Both the position numbers and the translations under genes were made by a program. From assembly GCA_010093705.1 (NCBI GenBank), contig MU006089.1:2095561-2159560 (forward strand): a stretch of 64,000 nucleotides of DNA, in the 5' to 3' direction. This document shows, in pieces, positions 1-10,029 of this stretch; positions within the stretch are counted from its first letter, which is position 1, and each line of letters starts with the position of its first letter. The DNA comes from Patellaria atrata CBS 101060. Lineage: Eukaryota; Ascomycota; Dothideomycetes; Patellariales; Patellariaceae. Under the pieces are notes generated by a model, which ran no database searches, was not told the DNA's origin, and saw only the letters and a list, made by a program, of their open reading frames with translations.

Positions 1-58
1 CCAAAATCTTCGCATGATGTTAATATATACCTCATCGATACTTGCTTAAACGCAAGAT

Positions 59-352
59 TTATTTTTGGTCATGTGCTTAACGGTTAGTAGAAGGAGAGAT
101 TGCTATAAGTATCTAAAATCTCAGTGAAAAATCTCGAAGATCCAGACTATAAGGTTCTTTTTTGGGTGAAGTTGTGGAAGTTCAGTTTCTCTGGAGACGT
201 GGTTAGAGGTAACGTGACTCTATTTTCCATCACGCTTCCAGAAAACTGAACTTTATACTACCTCACCTAAAAATTTCATATTGCATACCAATCTTCGAGA
301 TTTCTCGAGGAGATTATAGATAACTATTTAAGCAAATGACCAAAAAAAAAAA
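59..352. repeat. Fold-back (long inverted repeat) MITE-like element
   Basis: Bases about 59-194 and 238-352 are imperfect reverse complements, so the whole unit can fold into one long hairpin with its turn near 215. Outer ends read like AGATTTATTTTTGGTCATG on the left and GCAAATGACCAAAAAAA on the right. Internal landmarks that mirror each other include ATCTCGAAGAT/ATCTTCGAGAT and GTTCAGTTT/AAACTGAAC. No ORF lies inside. Related arms are found at 484-575 and 58375-58512, so this is a dispersed family, not a chance palindrome. The class is inferred from the fold-back shape; no transposase or clear target-site duplication is visible. Confidence 0.75.
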
Positions 353-483
353 AGAAAAATCACGCTCTTTCTAAGAACGTCTCAAGGACTATTTCATACC
401 AAGATCGATACGAAAGATGTCCGTGCACGTAACCTAAGCATATCCTAGATCTTAGCATAAAAAGAATTTTAGTCCTTTGAAAA

Positions 484-575
484 CGTCAAGATTTTTTTTG
501 GTCATTGGCTTAGAAAGAAGTAAAAGGGGAATCGGCGCAGTTATCTAAAGCCGCGATGAAAAGTCTTAAAGATCG
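484..575. repeat. Solo arm of the fold-back repeat family
   Basis: This stretch runs in the same orientation as the left arm of the fold-back element at 59-352. It starts CAAGATTTTTTTTGGTCATT, then has a GCTTA block, a TTATCTAAAG block and AAAGATCGAT where the other copy has GAAGATCCAG. It is more diverged and GC-richer in the middle than the other copies, and no matching inverted partner is found close by. Confidence 0.55.
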
Positions 576-860
576 ATATGCGATGGAGACGTTATTGATA
601 TTTCACTTTTGCGCAGTGGTGAAGCAGAAATACTGCTAATCGGCCGAACTTCAACCGATCTCGAATCCCCGTGCATTCCCAAAAGATTCCCCATCCGACA
701 GACACAGAACAGAACAGAATAAGCTACCCATTCATCGCCCACACAATCCCGTGCTCCTACCATCACCGCTCCCATCGCATCCTCCGCAACTCCACAACCT
801 CACACGCCCACCTCACCGGGTCCCCATTCGAAAAACCAACTCGACCGATCAGCACACACG
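576..860. other. Upstream region of the small membrane-protein gene
   Basis: No supported gene. The C- and CA-rich stretch just before 861 looks like a fungal 5-prime leader for the gene that starts there. Confidence 0.4.
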
Positions 861-1067
861 ATGCCCCCCAAAGGTATCGCCAGCATCCAACGCCGCGGCC
901 ACGGCAGAGAGCAACCCGGCTACGCGCGCACGGCGCTGAGCGCGCTCGTCGCGCAGGAGAACCGCAGCGTCGTAATTGCTGTGGGGGTTTTTGCTGTGAG
1001 TTTTGCTTTCTCCTTATTATCTAATATGATTTGGAACACGTTTGGGTTCAGGGATGAGACGGGATGA
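861..1067 (+). CDS. Small single-pass membrane protein, possibly a TOM complex small subunit
   Basis: A 68-residue single-exon frame opens with MPPKG, has a basic N-terminal third (RRGHGREQPGYAR), then a polar ALVAQENRSVV stretch and one hydrophobic segment at about residues 38-55. The layout, a basic cytosolic head, a conserved-looking ENxSVV block and a C-terminal membrane anchor, resembles the small Tom6/Tom5-type subunits of the mitochondrial outer-membrane translocase in filamentous fungi. This is a recollection of family shape, not a database hit. The ATG sits in good context after a C-rich leader. Overlapping frames in the same stretch lack this organisation. Another small tail-anchored protein remains possible. 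Confidence 0.55.
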   Translation: MPPKGIASIQRRGHGREQPGYARTALSALVAQENRSVVIAVGVFAVSFAFSLLSNMIWNTFGFRDETG

Positions 1068-1778
1068 AGTTGGGTTTTAGTCGTTAGGTGTTAGATAAAG
1101 GGAGAGGAAGGAGGATGATACCGTGTTGATGCTTCTGGAGTGTGAGTGAGAGCTAATTTTTGAGGACAGGCGGCGGTTACCTTCTTCCATAGCAATTGGA
1201 GCGAGATTTTGATCCCCGCGTGAGGAGTATTGGGTCGAGAGTCAGGGGCTAGAAGATGAGGGTATTACTCTATGCTCGATGTTGGGGCGGATAGACAGAG
1301 GAGGAGATGGCAAGGGGAAGAGTAACAAAGGCCATCGAACATCTTGTGGGAATGAGAGGTTGCGAAAACCGTGTACTGTACAATACTAGCATATCCGGGG
1401 CGTTCTGGGTGAATCTCTTATCGCAACTCTGTTCGATCTTCACTGCATTCACTGCATTCACTTCGTATCGAATTTATTGAATAAAAGCCGTAGAGGGAGA
1501 TATTTTGTATTGGTTACAAAGAATCAGACACTACATCTAAACAAATCTAACCTCCGGAAAACGCCCGCGCTATTCATGCCCCGGCGACTACAAGCAATCG
1601 GAAGAGGGGTGTACGTCGTAGCAAAACTATATTGCTTAGGGGGGAATAAAATGACATGGGGATATCAAATGACAAATGGTGCAGAACAATCTCCCTGAGA
1701 TGGATAGAGTATATGCTCGCGAGGTATCGTAAGATGAAAACAAAATATAGCAGAAAATAAAATGCGGGAAGAGGATTT
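1068..1778. other. Intergenic, 3-prime flanks of two genes
   Basis: No supported gene. It lies between the end of the small membrane-protein gene and the last exon of noxR on the opposite strand. One copy of the 9-mer GTACTGTAC occurs at 1373-1381. Confidence 0.5.
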
Positions 1779-3620
1779 TTACAATTCTTGTACCCAGATC
1801 TATTAAATATGAGTTAGTATTAATGATATATGGGATGTATGAGTAGTGGAAGGGATATCTTCTCACCTCCATCTTGCCCATATCACTCTTCTCCCTCCTC
1901 GCATTCGACTTACTGGACTGGATCGCCATATCCAAGTCGTCCTGATCAGCCATGGTGATCATATCTTCATCATCACGGATCTTAATCTTGAAGTCGCGCC
2001 TTAGGGCAAACTTATCCCTGATTTGCTTAACAAGGCCTTGAAAGTCCTTGTTCGGGTCGAACATAACGTAACGGGTGTCCTCAGCATGCACTTTAATCCG
2101 AATGGTCTTGACGTCGGTTCGGAATGTTCTCGATCTTGACATGCCACGCCCGGGAGATGGACGACGTCTTGACTTGGCCCGAGAGACCATCTCGAACTCC
2201 GCGTCGTCGGAGTGCTCATAGTCATCCTCGTCATCCTCTTCTTCCTCCTCGATGTACATAGGACGTTGGCTCTTTGACCGTCTGGAGTAACTACCAGAAG
2301 ATGGCTTATTGTACATATCATACACATCATCGGACAAGCCATCTTCATCCTCGTCTGAAGTAACACGCCTCAGATTGCTACCACCACGACGGCCAGTCTC
2401 ACTTCTAGCTGATGAGGATATTGAGTTACCCCTGGAAGGTCTGGGACGTTCAGAAGCAGATCTCTGTGTACCAATGCGAGGTTTCTCAGCTTGGGCGCTC
2501 TGGTCGAACGCAGCTCGTCCTAGTTCCAAAGCTGGTGGTTTAGGACCACCTCCCCTAACCGACTGTGCCCGGCTCATACCACCTCCTGCATTGTTGTCTT
2601 TAGCAGCAGGTCGGTCGCTCTCCGGTGGTGGGGTTGGCGGGAACACGTTGCGGTTGATCGGGGGTTCGGATTGTTGTCTGGAGCGGCTTGTGATACCGGG
2701 TTTGACGAGATTTGAGGCCGCAAAGGATATCTTCTCTTCTGGTCGATCGTCCTTCGCAGCTCCGGCAGCTAACTCGTTGATCTTCATCCTTTCGGCGCCG
2801 GCGAATCCTGTGAAAGCATTGCTCCTGTCTGATGCTGCAACTAGACGGGCCTTGCCTAGATAGTCCTTGGTCTTTAAGTTCTTCACTTTGGCCTCGTTCG
2901 GTCTGTACACAATCCCCACAGGAATGGAAAATACAGTATAGCCCTAATAGGATTAATCATGAGTTTACGATCGTCTTTAATTAGCTTTATCAAATACCTC
3001 TGCTTGTTCTCTTATAGCCTCGTCAATAACGTCGTGATCAGGGACCACTTTCTCCTTAGCCGCATAGGTCAGATCTTGCAGACCAAGCTCATTCTGTTGT
3101 AGATAGATGTAACACAGTCCTCGATTGAACAGTGCTTCGCAGGAGTATAGCTTGAATTTGAGACCAAGTTGGTCGTAGTCGATGCAGTTATTACCGCGAA
3201 GATAATGAAGGGTGTCGTTGAAATTCGCAAGAGCTTCCTCAAAATCACCCATTAAAAAGTTGGAAACGCCTTGTTGAAAATATGCGACCGCGAGAAACTG
3301 ATCCAGGCGCACAGCACGCTGGTAACAGTCCACCTATATAGACATTAGTAGGGCTTAAGGGGATCTCTTGGCTAAATTTGTTGCGTACTGCTTTCTCATG
3401 TTCACCTAACGTTGCGTGTATTACACCGCAATTGAACAAGATTTTGGAGGTATCTGAGATAGCATCGAAAGATTTAAGAGCTTCATCAAACTCATTATTG
3501 TCGTAGTGAGCCAAAGCCGCCACCCAGGTCTCGATTTCCTAAATCCCCTATGTTAGCCGTTTGCTCTTTATGGGAGAATGGGTGGTAGAAGAGCTGATGA
3601 CTTACCTGCTTAAGAGACAT
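1779..3620 (-). CDS. noxR: NADPH oxidase regulator NoxR (p67phox-like)
   Basis: NoxR is the cytosolic activator of fungal NADPH oxidases NoxA/NoxB; it binds Rac through its TPR region and the scaffold through its PB1 domain. Five exons join in phase: 3620-3606, 3538-3389, 3333-2998, 2943-1867 and 1799-1779, giving 532 residues. The first exon is only five codons (MSLKQ) and the last only six codons plus stop (IWVQEL). Residues about 1-165 form TPR repeats (LFNCGVIHATLGEHEKA, FLAVAYFQQGVSNFLMGDF). The activation segment with KDYLGKARLVAAS follows, then a disordered Ser/Pro/Arg-rich middle with an acidic run, and a C-terminal PB1 domain from about residue 445 (KTIRIKVHAEDTRYVMF, with an acidic OPCA-like RDDEDMITMADQDDLD). 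Length and order match the family. The exon ends are my reconstruction. Confidence 0.93.
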
Positions 3621-5001
3621 GTTGAAATCTTCGTTCTCTATCTCAATACTACTTTTTGAGGAGAACGGATACACACGGAGTCGTGAGAGCTATGGAAGAG
3701 CTTCTGCTCCGAACGTAGAACTTCGCCGGCTCACCACGAGGATGGTTCGACGTGATGCGATATTTCTATTCTTCTAATCTTCTCTTGGCAATCGATAGCT
3801 TCTTGGAGTTGTTCGGGGCGTGTATGCGATGTGATAATCCGAGAAAAAAAGGTCTCTCCTGTTCTCTGCGTGGAGGTTATGCCAATTAAATCCCTAGCCG
3901 CCTGGGCTTTCGCGTCGTCTGCGGGGTCTGGTACCCTCGGAGATCTTCCTCGATTAGATAGTGGGTATGGTAAATGTTCAATTAGTACTGGTAATAGTTC
4001 AGGAGAGGTCGTATTGCATTCGGTCTCGAAGATCAGAAATCTATCATAGCAAAGGATACTGCAGAAGGGGGAAGTTAAGGATAGTAGATTGAACCGAGGA
4101 CGGCACAGTAGTAGAAGTGAATTGGAGAGAGTGTCAGCGGCTCAGCACGCCCAGAAAGAGAGAGATATTAGGCTGGTGGACGAGTAAGCGAGTGGGCAAG
4201 TGCAGGTTCTTTAGGAGTTGAAGGCGTCAGTTGTCGCCAGTGAAGTTCCCAGGAGGGTTTTGGTGATGATATTTGGCGTTTCGTAGCGATCGACTTTTCC
4301 TGTAACGGACGTCTCAAGAAATACAGGATGTTAAGGGTGACTGGCAGCCCCCAAATGTGATTGGAGGTCATACAGTGATACGCCGGGTAGCAACTTTAGA
4401 GCGGGGGAGCCACAGCGCTTGCAACACCCGAACTGTGAACTGAATACCGTAACTTACCTACAGTATACATGTACACCAACGCCTCTTGCGACTCTTGCGA
4501 ATGTTGTTCTCACTGAGTGCTGTTGGTCCCCATATCAATTGACACTGAACCTATCGTAGATTTCCCATCACGAGAGATATTCTTGATGGCCCCTTTTTCG
4601 CGATGAGCTACCTTTACGAGGTTTGCACTGTACCTTTTCGGCCTCGCTTGGTAACGCGAACTGTTTGATATCTGTATCACAACCTCGACCACATTCAGGC
4701 GCAGCCTTATCCGTTGATACGCACGTGATAGATCTGGTAAAATCGTCCATTAGCATTCGCCTATGCGGGCTTCAGATTTGCTTTGCATGAAGATCCACGT
4801 CAGAGCGCCAACTGATCGTTATTCTGAAGCATGCCTGCCACATTAAAACCCGAAAATATCTTTATCTTTTTCATTGTAGGCTTCATCCCTCGTCTCGACT
4901 TATCTCTCTGTCCCTCAAATTTGCCAAGTATAATGGTTATATTCTATACAGCTGCTGGTGCCGTGGAGTGAGCGGAAACATACATGTTGGTTCGGCCTGC
5001 C
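3621..5001. other. Intergenic region upstream of noxR
   Basis: About 1.4 kb with no supported gene; short frames on both strands have no recognisable domain and scatter of stops. It holds the noxR promoter and the 3-prime flank of CCS1. Confidence 0.5.
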
Positions 5002-5922
5002 TCATAACATCCCACGACCAACTTGTTCCTTGCGCTCCTCCCAGACTGTCTTCCCAGAGCACGAGCAGACCGTTTTATCGTTGTCCCAGACACCTGCACT
5101 TCTCGCTATGACGCCAACAAGCGTATCAGGATCGTTCTTATCAAGTGCCCCGTCTTGGTCTCTGGATACTACTACGCTTCTTCCGATCATTTCCCATATT
5201 TGGATAGGTTTGTCGAGAAAGACGGACCCTATGCCACTCTGTCCGACTTGAATAGTTCCAAAGATACCTCGACATGGACTGCCTTCTTTCTTTGCTCTCA
5301 CACTCTCCCATATACCACCGGTGGACTCTGGTCCCTGGGATATATCTCCTGACTCTCTAATCGTCGCCCAGTATTTTCCTGGTGACAATCCCTTAATAGT
5401 GAGATCAATAATTGTCAAGTTGGGAGCAACTTGAACCATGCGTACAAGACCTCGAACATAATCTTTGACGGACGGAGAAAATGTTTCTAAGATACAGACC
5501 GCAGCACCTGTCGCGAGACTTTAGGAATTTGATCGCTAGGAATCACCTAGGATAGTTGAAACGTACTATCAGATGTCCCACTTCCACGTAAAATTGCGTC
5601 TCGACCGGTTGCTTCAATTGCCGCAACGATTGCTGAGGGAGCAGCTGTTCCTTCGATTGAAATGAGTTGTTTAGCCAGATCAGCGTTTACTTTGTGTATT
5701 CCTGGTAGTGAATTAGCATACTGCAGTATACAAATAATTAACACATACCATCGACTTTATATAGAGAGGTAGAAACATCTTTGACACAGCTATCGCAGGT
5801 CATAGGCACGGCAAAAGTAGTCTGATATTTTATTAGCCTTCTATCTCAGTACGTTCACTTGTATTGGCGTGCATCTTCGGTATGCTGAGGTGGGAATATA
5901 CCTCGAACGTCGGTATAGTCAT
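5002..5922 (-). CDS. CCS1: Copper chaperone for Cu/Zn superoxide dismutase
   Basis: This protein delivers copper to Sod1 and helps form its disulfide, in cytosol and mitochondrial intermembrane space. Four exons close in phase: 5922-5902, 5821-5749, 5701-5567 and 5507-5002, giving 244 residues. The first exon is seven codons (MTIPTFE) and splices onto TTFAVPMTCDSC, so the heavy-metal-binding motif MTCxxC sits at residues 14-19. The middle is the SOD-like domain II (LSPGKYWATIRESGDISQG, with SRDQDGALDKND and VIARSAGVWDN). The C-terminal domain III carries the CSC copper site at residues 224-226 in VCSCSGKTVWEER. All three domains expected for Lys7/Ccs1 are present and the length is typical. 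It is divergent from the uL13m gene, with 354 bases between starts. Confidence 0.94.
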
Positions 5923-6276
5923 CTTGGGGGTCTTAAAAGAGAATATGTAGTATCTTTCGCAATGAACTCAAATATTATATTACTGTTAAACATAGTTTTC
6001 CAAAGAAAACGATATCAGGTGAAGCTTAGAAATCGTCGTCTTCTCGAAAGGCAAGTGAGCGGGACCGGGGAGACTTCCGCAATTGATTCCTTGGCATCAA
6101 TTTGAGCTCCCAAACTTTCGGCGACTCCCATGCAATTTCATCGATAATTGTATGAATTGGGAGTCAACTTTAACAACTCTATTTCTATGATATCGTCTAC
6201 ACTTCAAATTCTACGGTAATACGTACATCGCCATCCTCTCGGTCTCCTGAGCCCAAAGGGGCTCGCTCCTCACAGC
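5923..6276. promoter_or_regulatory. Shared divergent promoter region, CCS1 / uL13m
   Basis: A 354-base stretch separates the two start codons. It must hold both promoters. No clear TATA box or known factor site can be singled out by eye. Confidence 0.6.
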
Positions 6277-6961
6277 ATGTCGCAAACCATCGGTAGGGTA
6301 CGTTCACCACAACCCCCATCCCTTCAGCAAGACGATTACTCCCATCTCCTCAGCTGCTTTTATCTCTTCTGATACTTTCTATCCTTGGAATGATATACTC
6401 ACAACGCCTAGACCCGCCTCGCCTACGCCCGCTCCTGGCACCTCATAGACGTCGGCTCCGACACACGCCCTCTCGGTCGAATCGCCAGCCAAATCGCGCT
6501 CGCCCTCATGGGCAAGCACAAACCGATCTTCGACCCGTCAACAGACTGCGGGGACTACGTCGTCGCCGTCGGCTGCCACGACCTGCACACTACCGGCAAA
6601 AAGCGCTTCCAAAAGAAGTACTATCGGCATAACACCCGCCCGGGCAGTTTGAAGGAGATCACGATGGACAAGATGTTTGAGAAGTGGGGAGGTGCGGAGG
6701 TGCTGAGGAAGGCGGTTAGTGGGATGTTGCCGAAGAATAGGCTGAGGGCGCCGCGGTTGGCGAGGTTGAAGGGTGAGTGGAACTTTCTCGGTTGGGGTTG
6801 GGGTTGAAAATGGGAATGTGTTGATGCTGATAATTGGAATAGCGTTTGAAGGTATGGCACATCCGTACTTGCAGAATATCTTGAAGGTGGCAGAGCTACC
6901 ACAGGTGCAGGAGACGTTGGCAGAGGCAAAAAACGAAGTACAGGTGCCGGTAGAGAAATAA
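6277..6961 (+). CDS. mrpl23: Mitochondrial large-subunit ribosomal protein uL13m
   Basis: This is the L13 protein of the mitochondrial 54S large subunit (yeast Mrpl23). Exons 6277-6297, 6412-6772 and 6843-6961 close in phase and give 166 residues. Exon 1 encodes only MSQTIGR. Exon 2 carries the L13 core: WHLIDVGSDTRPLGRIAS, MGKHKPIFDPSTDCGDYVV, TGKKRFQKKYYRH and the diagnostic AVSGMLPKNRLRAPRLARLK. Exon 3 has AFEGMAHPY and a fungal C-terminal tail. Compared with bacterial L13 (about 142 residues) the extra length is at the C terminus, as in fungi. Exon 2 is noticeably GC- and C-richer than the flanks. It ends tail-to-tail with urate oxidase. Confidence 0.95.
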
Positions 6962-7197
6962 TCAATAGATCGCATAAGAGGGCGTTCAGGGGCAAGATTT
7001 GACGTTATTATTATTATTACTTTTGAGTATCGAAGTGGTCAAAGATCGAGGTTTACACTTGTTGTATATTGATATGTATCACTACTATGTACAGAGATGA
7101 TCTCAAGACGCCTATACTCCCTCGCTAAATGAGTGAAATATGTTTATAAATTTTCAGACACGAATCCACCCATCAAATACAATTCAACAACGGGGAA

Positions 7198-8219
7198 CTA
7201 CAACTTTGACTTGGGAGAACGGCTAACGGTGCACTCGATCAAACCGTTCGGGTCTGACTGAGGAGCATACACAGTCGCGTTCTTTCCGGTGTTCTTGATG
7301 CCCCTGTGCCAGCTGAGATCTACCAAAGCTCGTTAGTAACAGAATGAAAATTTGCAACTTCAGGGTGAACCTACCAATCTCAAAATAGTGTTTGTTCGGC
7401 AGAGAATAATCAACGGACTCAACCAGGGGTACAGCTTCCAGGATCTGATCCGACATCTTATACATAGTATTCTGCACACTTGCGCTATTATCCTTAGCGA
7501 AGGTATCGGTCGTAATCTTTGTGACGGATTGGAACGCAGGATCGAACTTAGCAACCGCATCTTTGACCGCAGGGATTGATGGGAACATCTTCCACTGCCA
7601 GGCGGCATCAACCTCAGTGCTTAAGATACGATCCCACGTCTCCGGAAGTTGCGTGTACTCATCCCTGTGGAAACCGTAGAAGGCTGATCCGGTGCTCTTG
7701 AGCACTAGCAGACCCTTGAGACCAGACTTGATGGATATACCCTTGCCCTCTCGCGCGAGGGCATAGACTGTGCGCTTCTCACTGCCGTCACGAAGGAAGG
7801 AGTGAGGGTGTGGTTTTCCATCAACGGTCATGCGCGTCCATTTGTGCACAACAACGGTGATATGTGCGGCGTGGATATGGTTGTATGTAGTAACATAGTG
7901 GTTTGCGAGGATGGCGGCGTAGAGCTCAGGGGGAGTGACTGGGTTCTGCTTGGCCGTGATGTATGCGGTTTGCTTCTGGGTATCGGTCCTGGTAAGGCTG
8001 TTAGCTACCTTAAGGTAGAATTCGCTGGGGTTTCGGGGAAGGAACATACGCTACGATGACCGAGTTGTCTGCTTTGGTATATGAGGTCTCAATGTCGCCT
8101 TCGAGCAGACTCTCGACAGTCATTTCTACCACGGATTGGGTTCCATCCGGATGCAATTCCCTCTTCAGGATACGGACGTTGCTCTTGCCATAGCGAGCGC
8201 TGGATAGTTGGGCGGGCAT
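7198..8219 (-). CDS. uaZ: Urate oxidase (uricase), peroxisomal
   Basis: Uricase oxidises urate to 5-hydroxyisourate and hydrogen peroxide in peroxisomes, in purine breakdown. Exons 8219-8050, 7988-7375 and 7319-7198 close in phase, giving 301 residues, the same as the Aspergillus enzyme. Catalytic residues of the family are in place: Lys12 in ARYGKSNV, Thr58 in NSVIVATD and the His of HYFEIDLSWHRG near the C terminus. Other signatures are KQNPVTPPELYAAILANH, YNHIHAAHI and DNSASVQNTMYKM. The last three residues are SKL, a canonical PTS1 peroxisomal signal. No oddities; the ATG opens MPAQLSSARYGKSN, matching family starts. Confidence 0.97.
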
Positions 8220-10029
8220 TTTGGAGATTGGAGCTAGATGTACGGTAGTGTATAGCTGAGGTATGGGTGTGGGTTCTGAGGTGGGATAATCTGGAGCCGG
8301 GTCTCAAGTTATATCAGTGTTCCTGTATCTCTAAAGGTGAGATTTGCTTTTGAATGATGATGCTGAGGCTAAGTTATCAAGCAGCGATCCGATTTCCTTT
8401 AATACGCAGATTTCCTCTTATCGGATCTACGCAGCACGGTGAGCTCCGCAAATGATTTTATAGCTTAACTTTGCTTCTTTCCCAGATCTGTCGACGTGCT
8501 ATGACCGTTGGGGATCTTAGAATCCCTAGAAACGGCGATCTAGATTAGTTGATGCAGCCTTTGCAGTGACTCTTTTCTCAATTCGGCGCTCGCCGACAAG
8601 ATCTTGGGGAAGGACATCAGCGCGGGAGCTTGGGCCGCCTACGCATTCTCAATATCTGCTTGTCTCGGACATCAAAAAATATTCATTCTCCACCTCTCAC
8701 ACCACTAAAATTTTCTCACTAATCAATGCCTTTCTATGTTCTCTAAACTTTCATCTCAGTGTCTGTGGTCTAGATGATGAGATGGAGAGCACACTATCTA
8801 TACACACAGTACAGATTTGGTTTGAATATTTGCCAGTCTCTTCTCGGCAATCGGCATGCCACGATACGTCTAAAGCTACGGTAGTAAGCTTTTCCGGCGA
8901 ACAATCATTTTTCAAAACTGCATCATGGAGGCCAGTCATGTTGAGATTTTGTTGTGCTTGTTCAGATATCAAGATATGATACTGAGTTGCCTTTAGTCAA
9001 GCCGACTACGACGTCCGGGATACTCGCTGCTATGACAGCTCGTTCACCTTGCGCGGATATTTCTGGTATCTTATGAGTCGACATTTCTGGACTATTGTCT
9101 TCTCACAGTACAGTACATAAACCGGCATACTGGCCAGTCCTGGTCGTTCATCGATCCTCAAGGCCCTGTACCAGTACGTCGTTGTACTGTACTGTACACT
9201 ACAGTACCATCGCTAGGCTCATCATGTTCTTCACTGGTCCTTATGGTCAACGACTCTGACCTCGTTCTGAGTGTCGGATACTTTGCAGCATACTAGAACT
9301 TTGTCGTTTTAAGGAAGCATATCTGATAGTGATCAGTTCAGCAGTCGGTTGATGCCTGGAGAGGATTGGGTGGTACTGTATCTTAGATCTGTATTTAGGT
9401 CTACCTGTAGCTAAAAGCATGAAAATCTTCACTCAGATGCAGATAGCAATATCTATTGCGTAAATATTATAGAAGAAGTAAATTATAAAGCTTACATTAT
9501 AAAGAGCATGAAATATTCCTGAAACAATTGCCAGTCTTTAATTTGCGGCTGCTCTGTTTCCGCCATATTGTAGCCAAGCTCCCATGAACCTGGCAGACAA
9601 GTGATGATCATCTCCGCTCCGCGCTCGACTCCCGTCATAACGCTGGGAAAGGCAACAAGCTACAAGTAGCACCTGTGCATATAGGTTTTAAACCTACTTT
9701 TCACTGTTTTCCAACGTATATCTCTACGCTCTTTGATTAACCTATTCTAACACGTTGCCCTAGTCATTCCTTCCATCGTCGACCACTCTGTAGCACCCTT
9801 CCTTACCACGGGGTCTAGCCTTCCTTTGCACTCCACCGTTCCGCCCCACACTACTCTTTCAGAGTACAATACCATAGTATACCTCATCAATCGCTTGATC
9901 AATGGCTAGATTATATGCACAATAAACTAACGGCGATAGACCACTACATAGAAGAGATGCGGTTGACTCGAAAAGAGATCTGGGCGATAAACAATACCGA
10001 CCTCTCGAGTCTGTCTCACGTTGCGCCTC
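8220..10029. other. Divergent intergenic region, uricase / TORC2 gene
   Basis: About 1.8 kb without a supported gene. It contains GTACAGTAC at 9108-9116 and the tandem GTACTGTACTGTAC at 9183-9196. Both neighbouring promoters must lie here. An ATG at 9957 opens a frame that stops at about 10067 and is out of frame with the TORC2 gene; it could be a uORF. Confidence 0.5.

Noticed and set aside
2309-2863. Long plus-strand open frame opposite noxR
   Set aside because: It is the antisense shadow of the Ser/Arg-rich part of noxR; composition follows the sense codons and it has no domain.
5023-5352. Plus-strand frames opposite CCS1
   Set aside because: Antisense shadows of the SOD-like domain of CCS1, which is fully supported on the minus strand.
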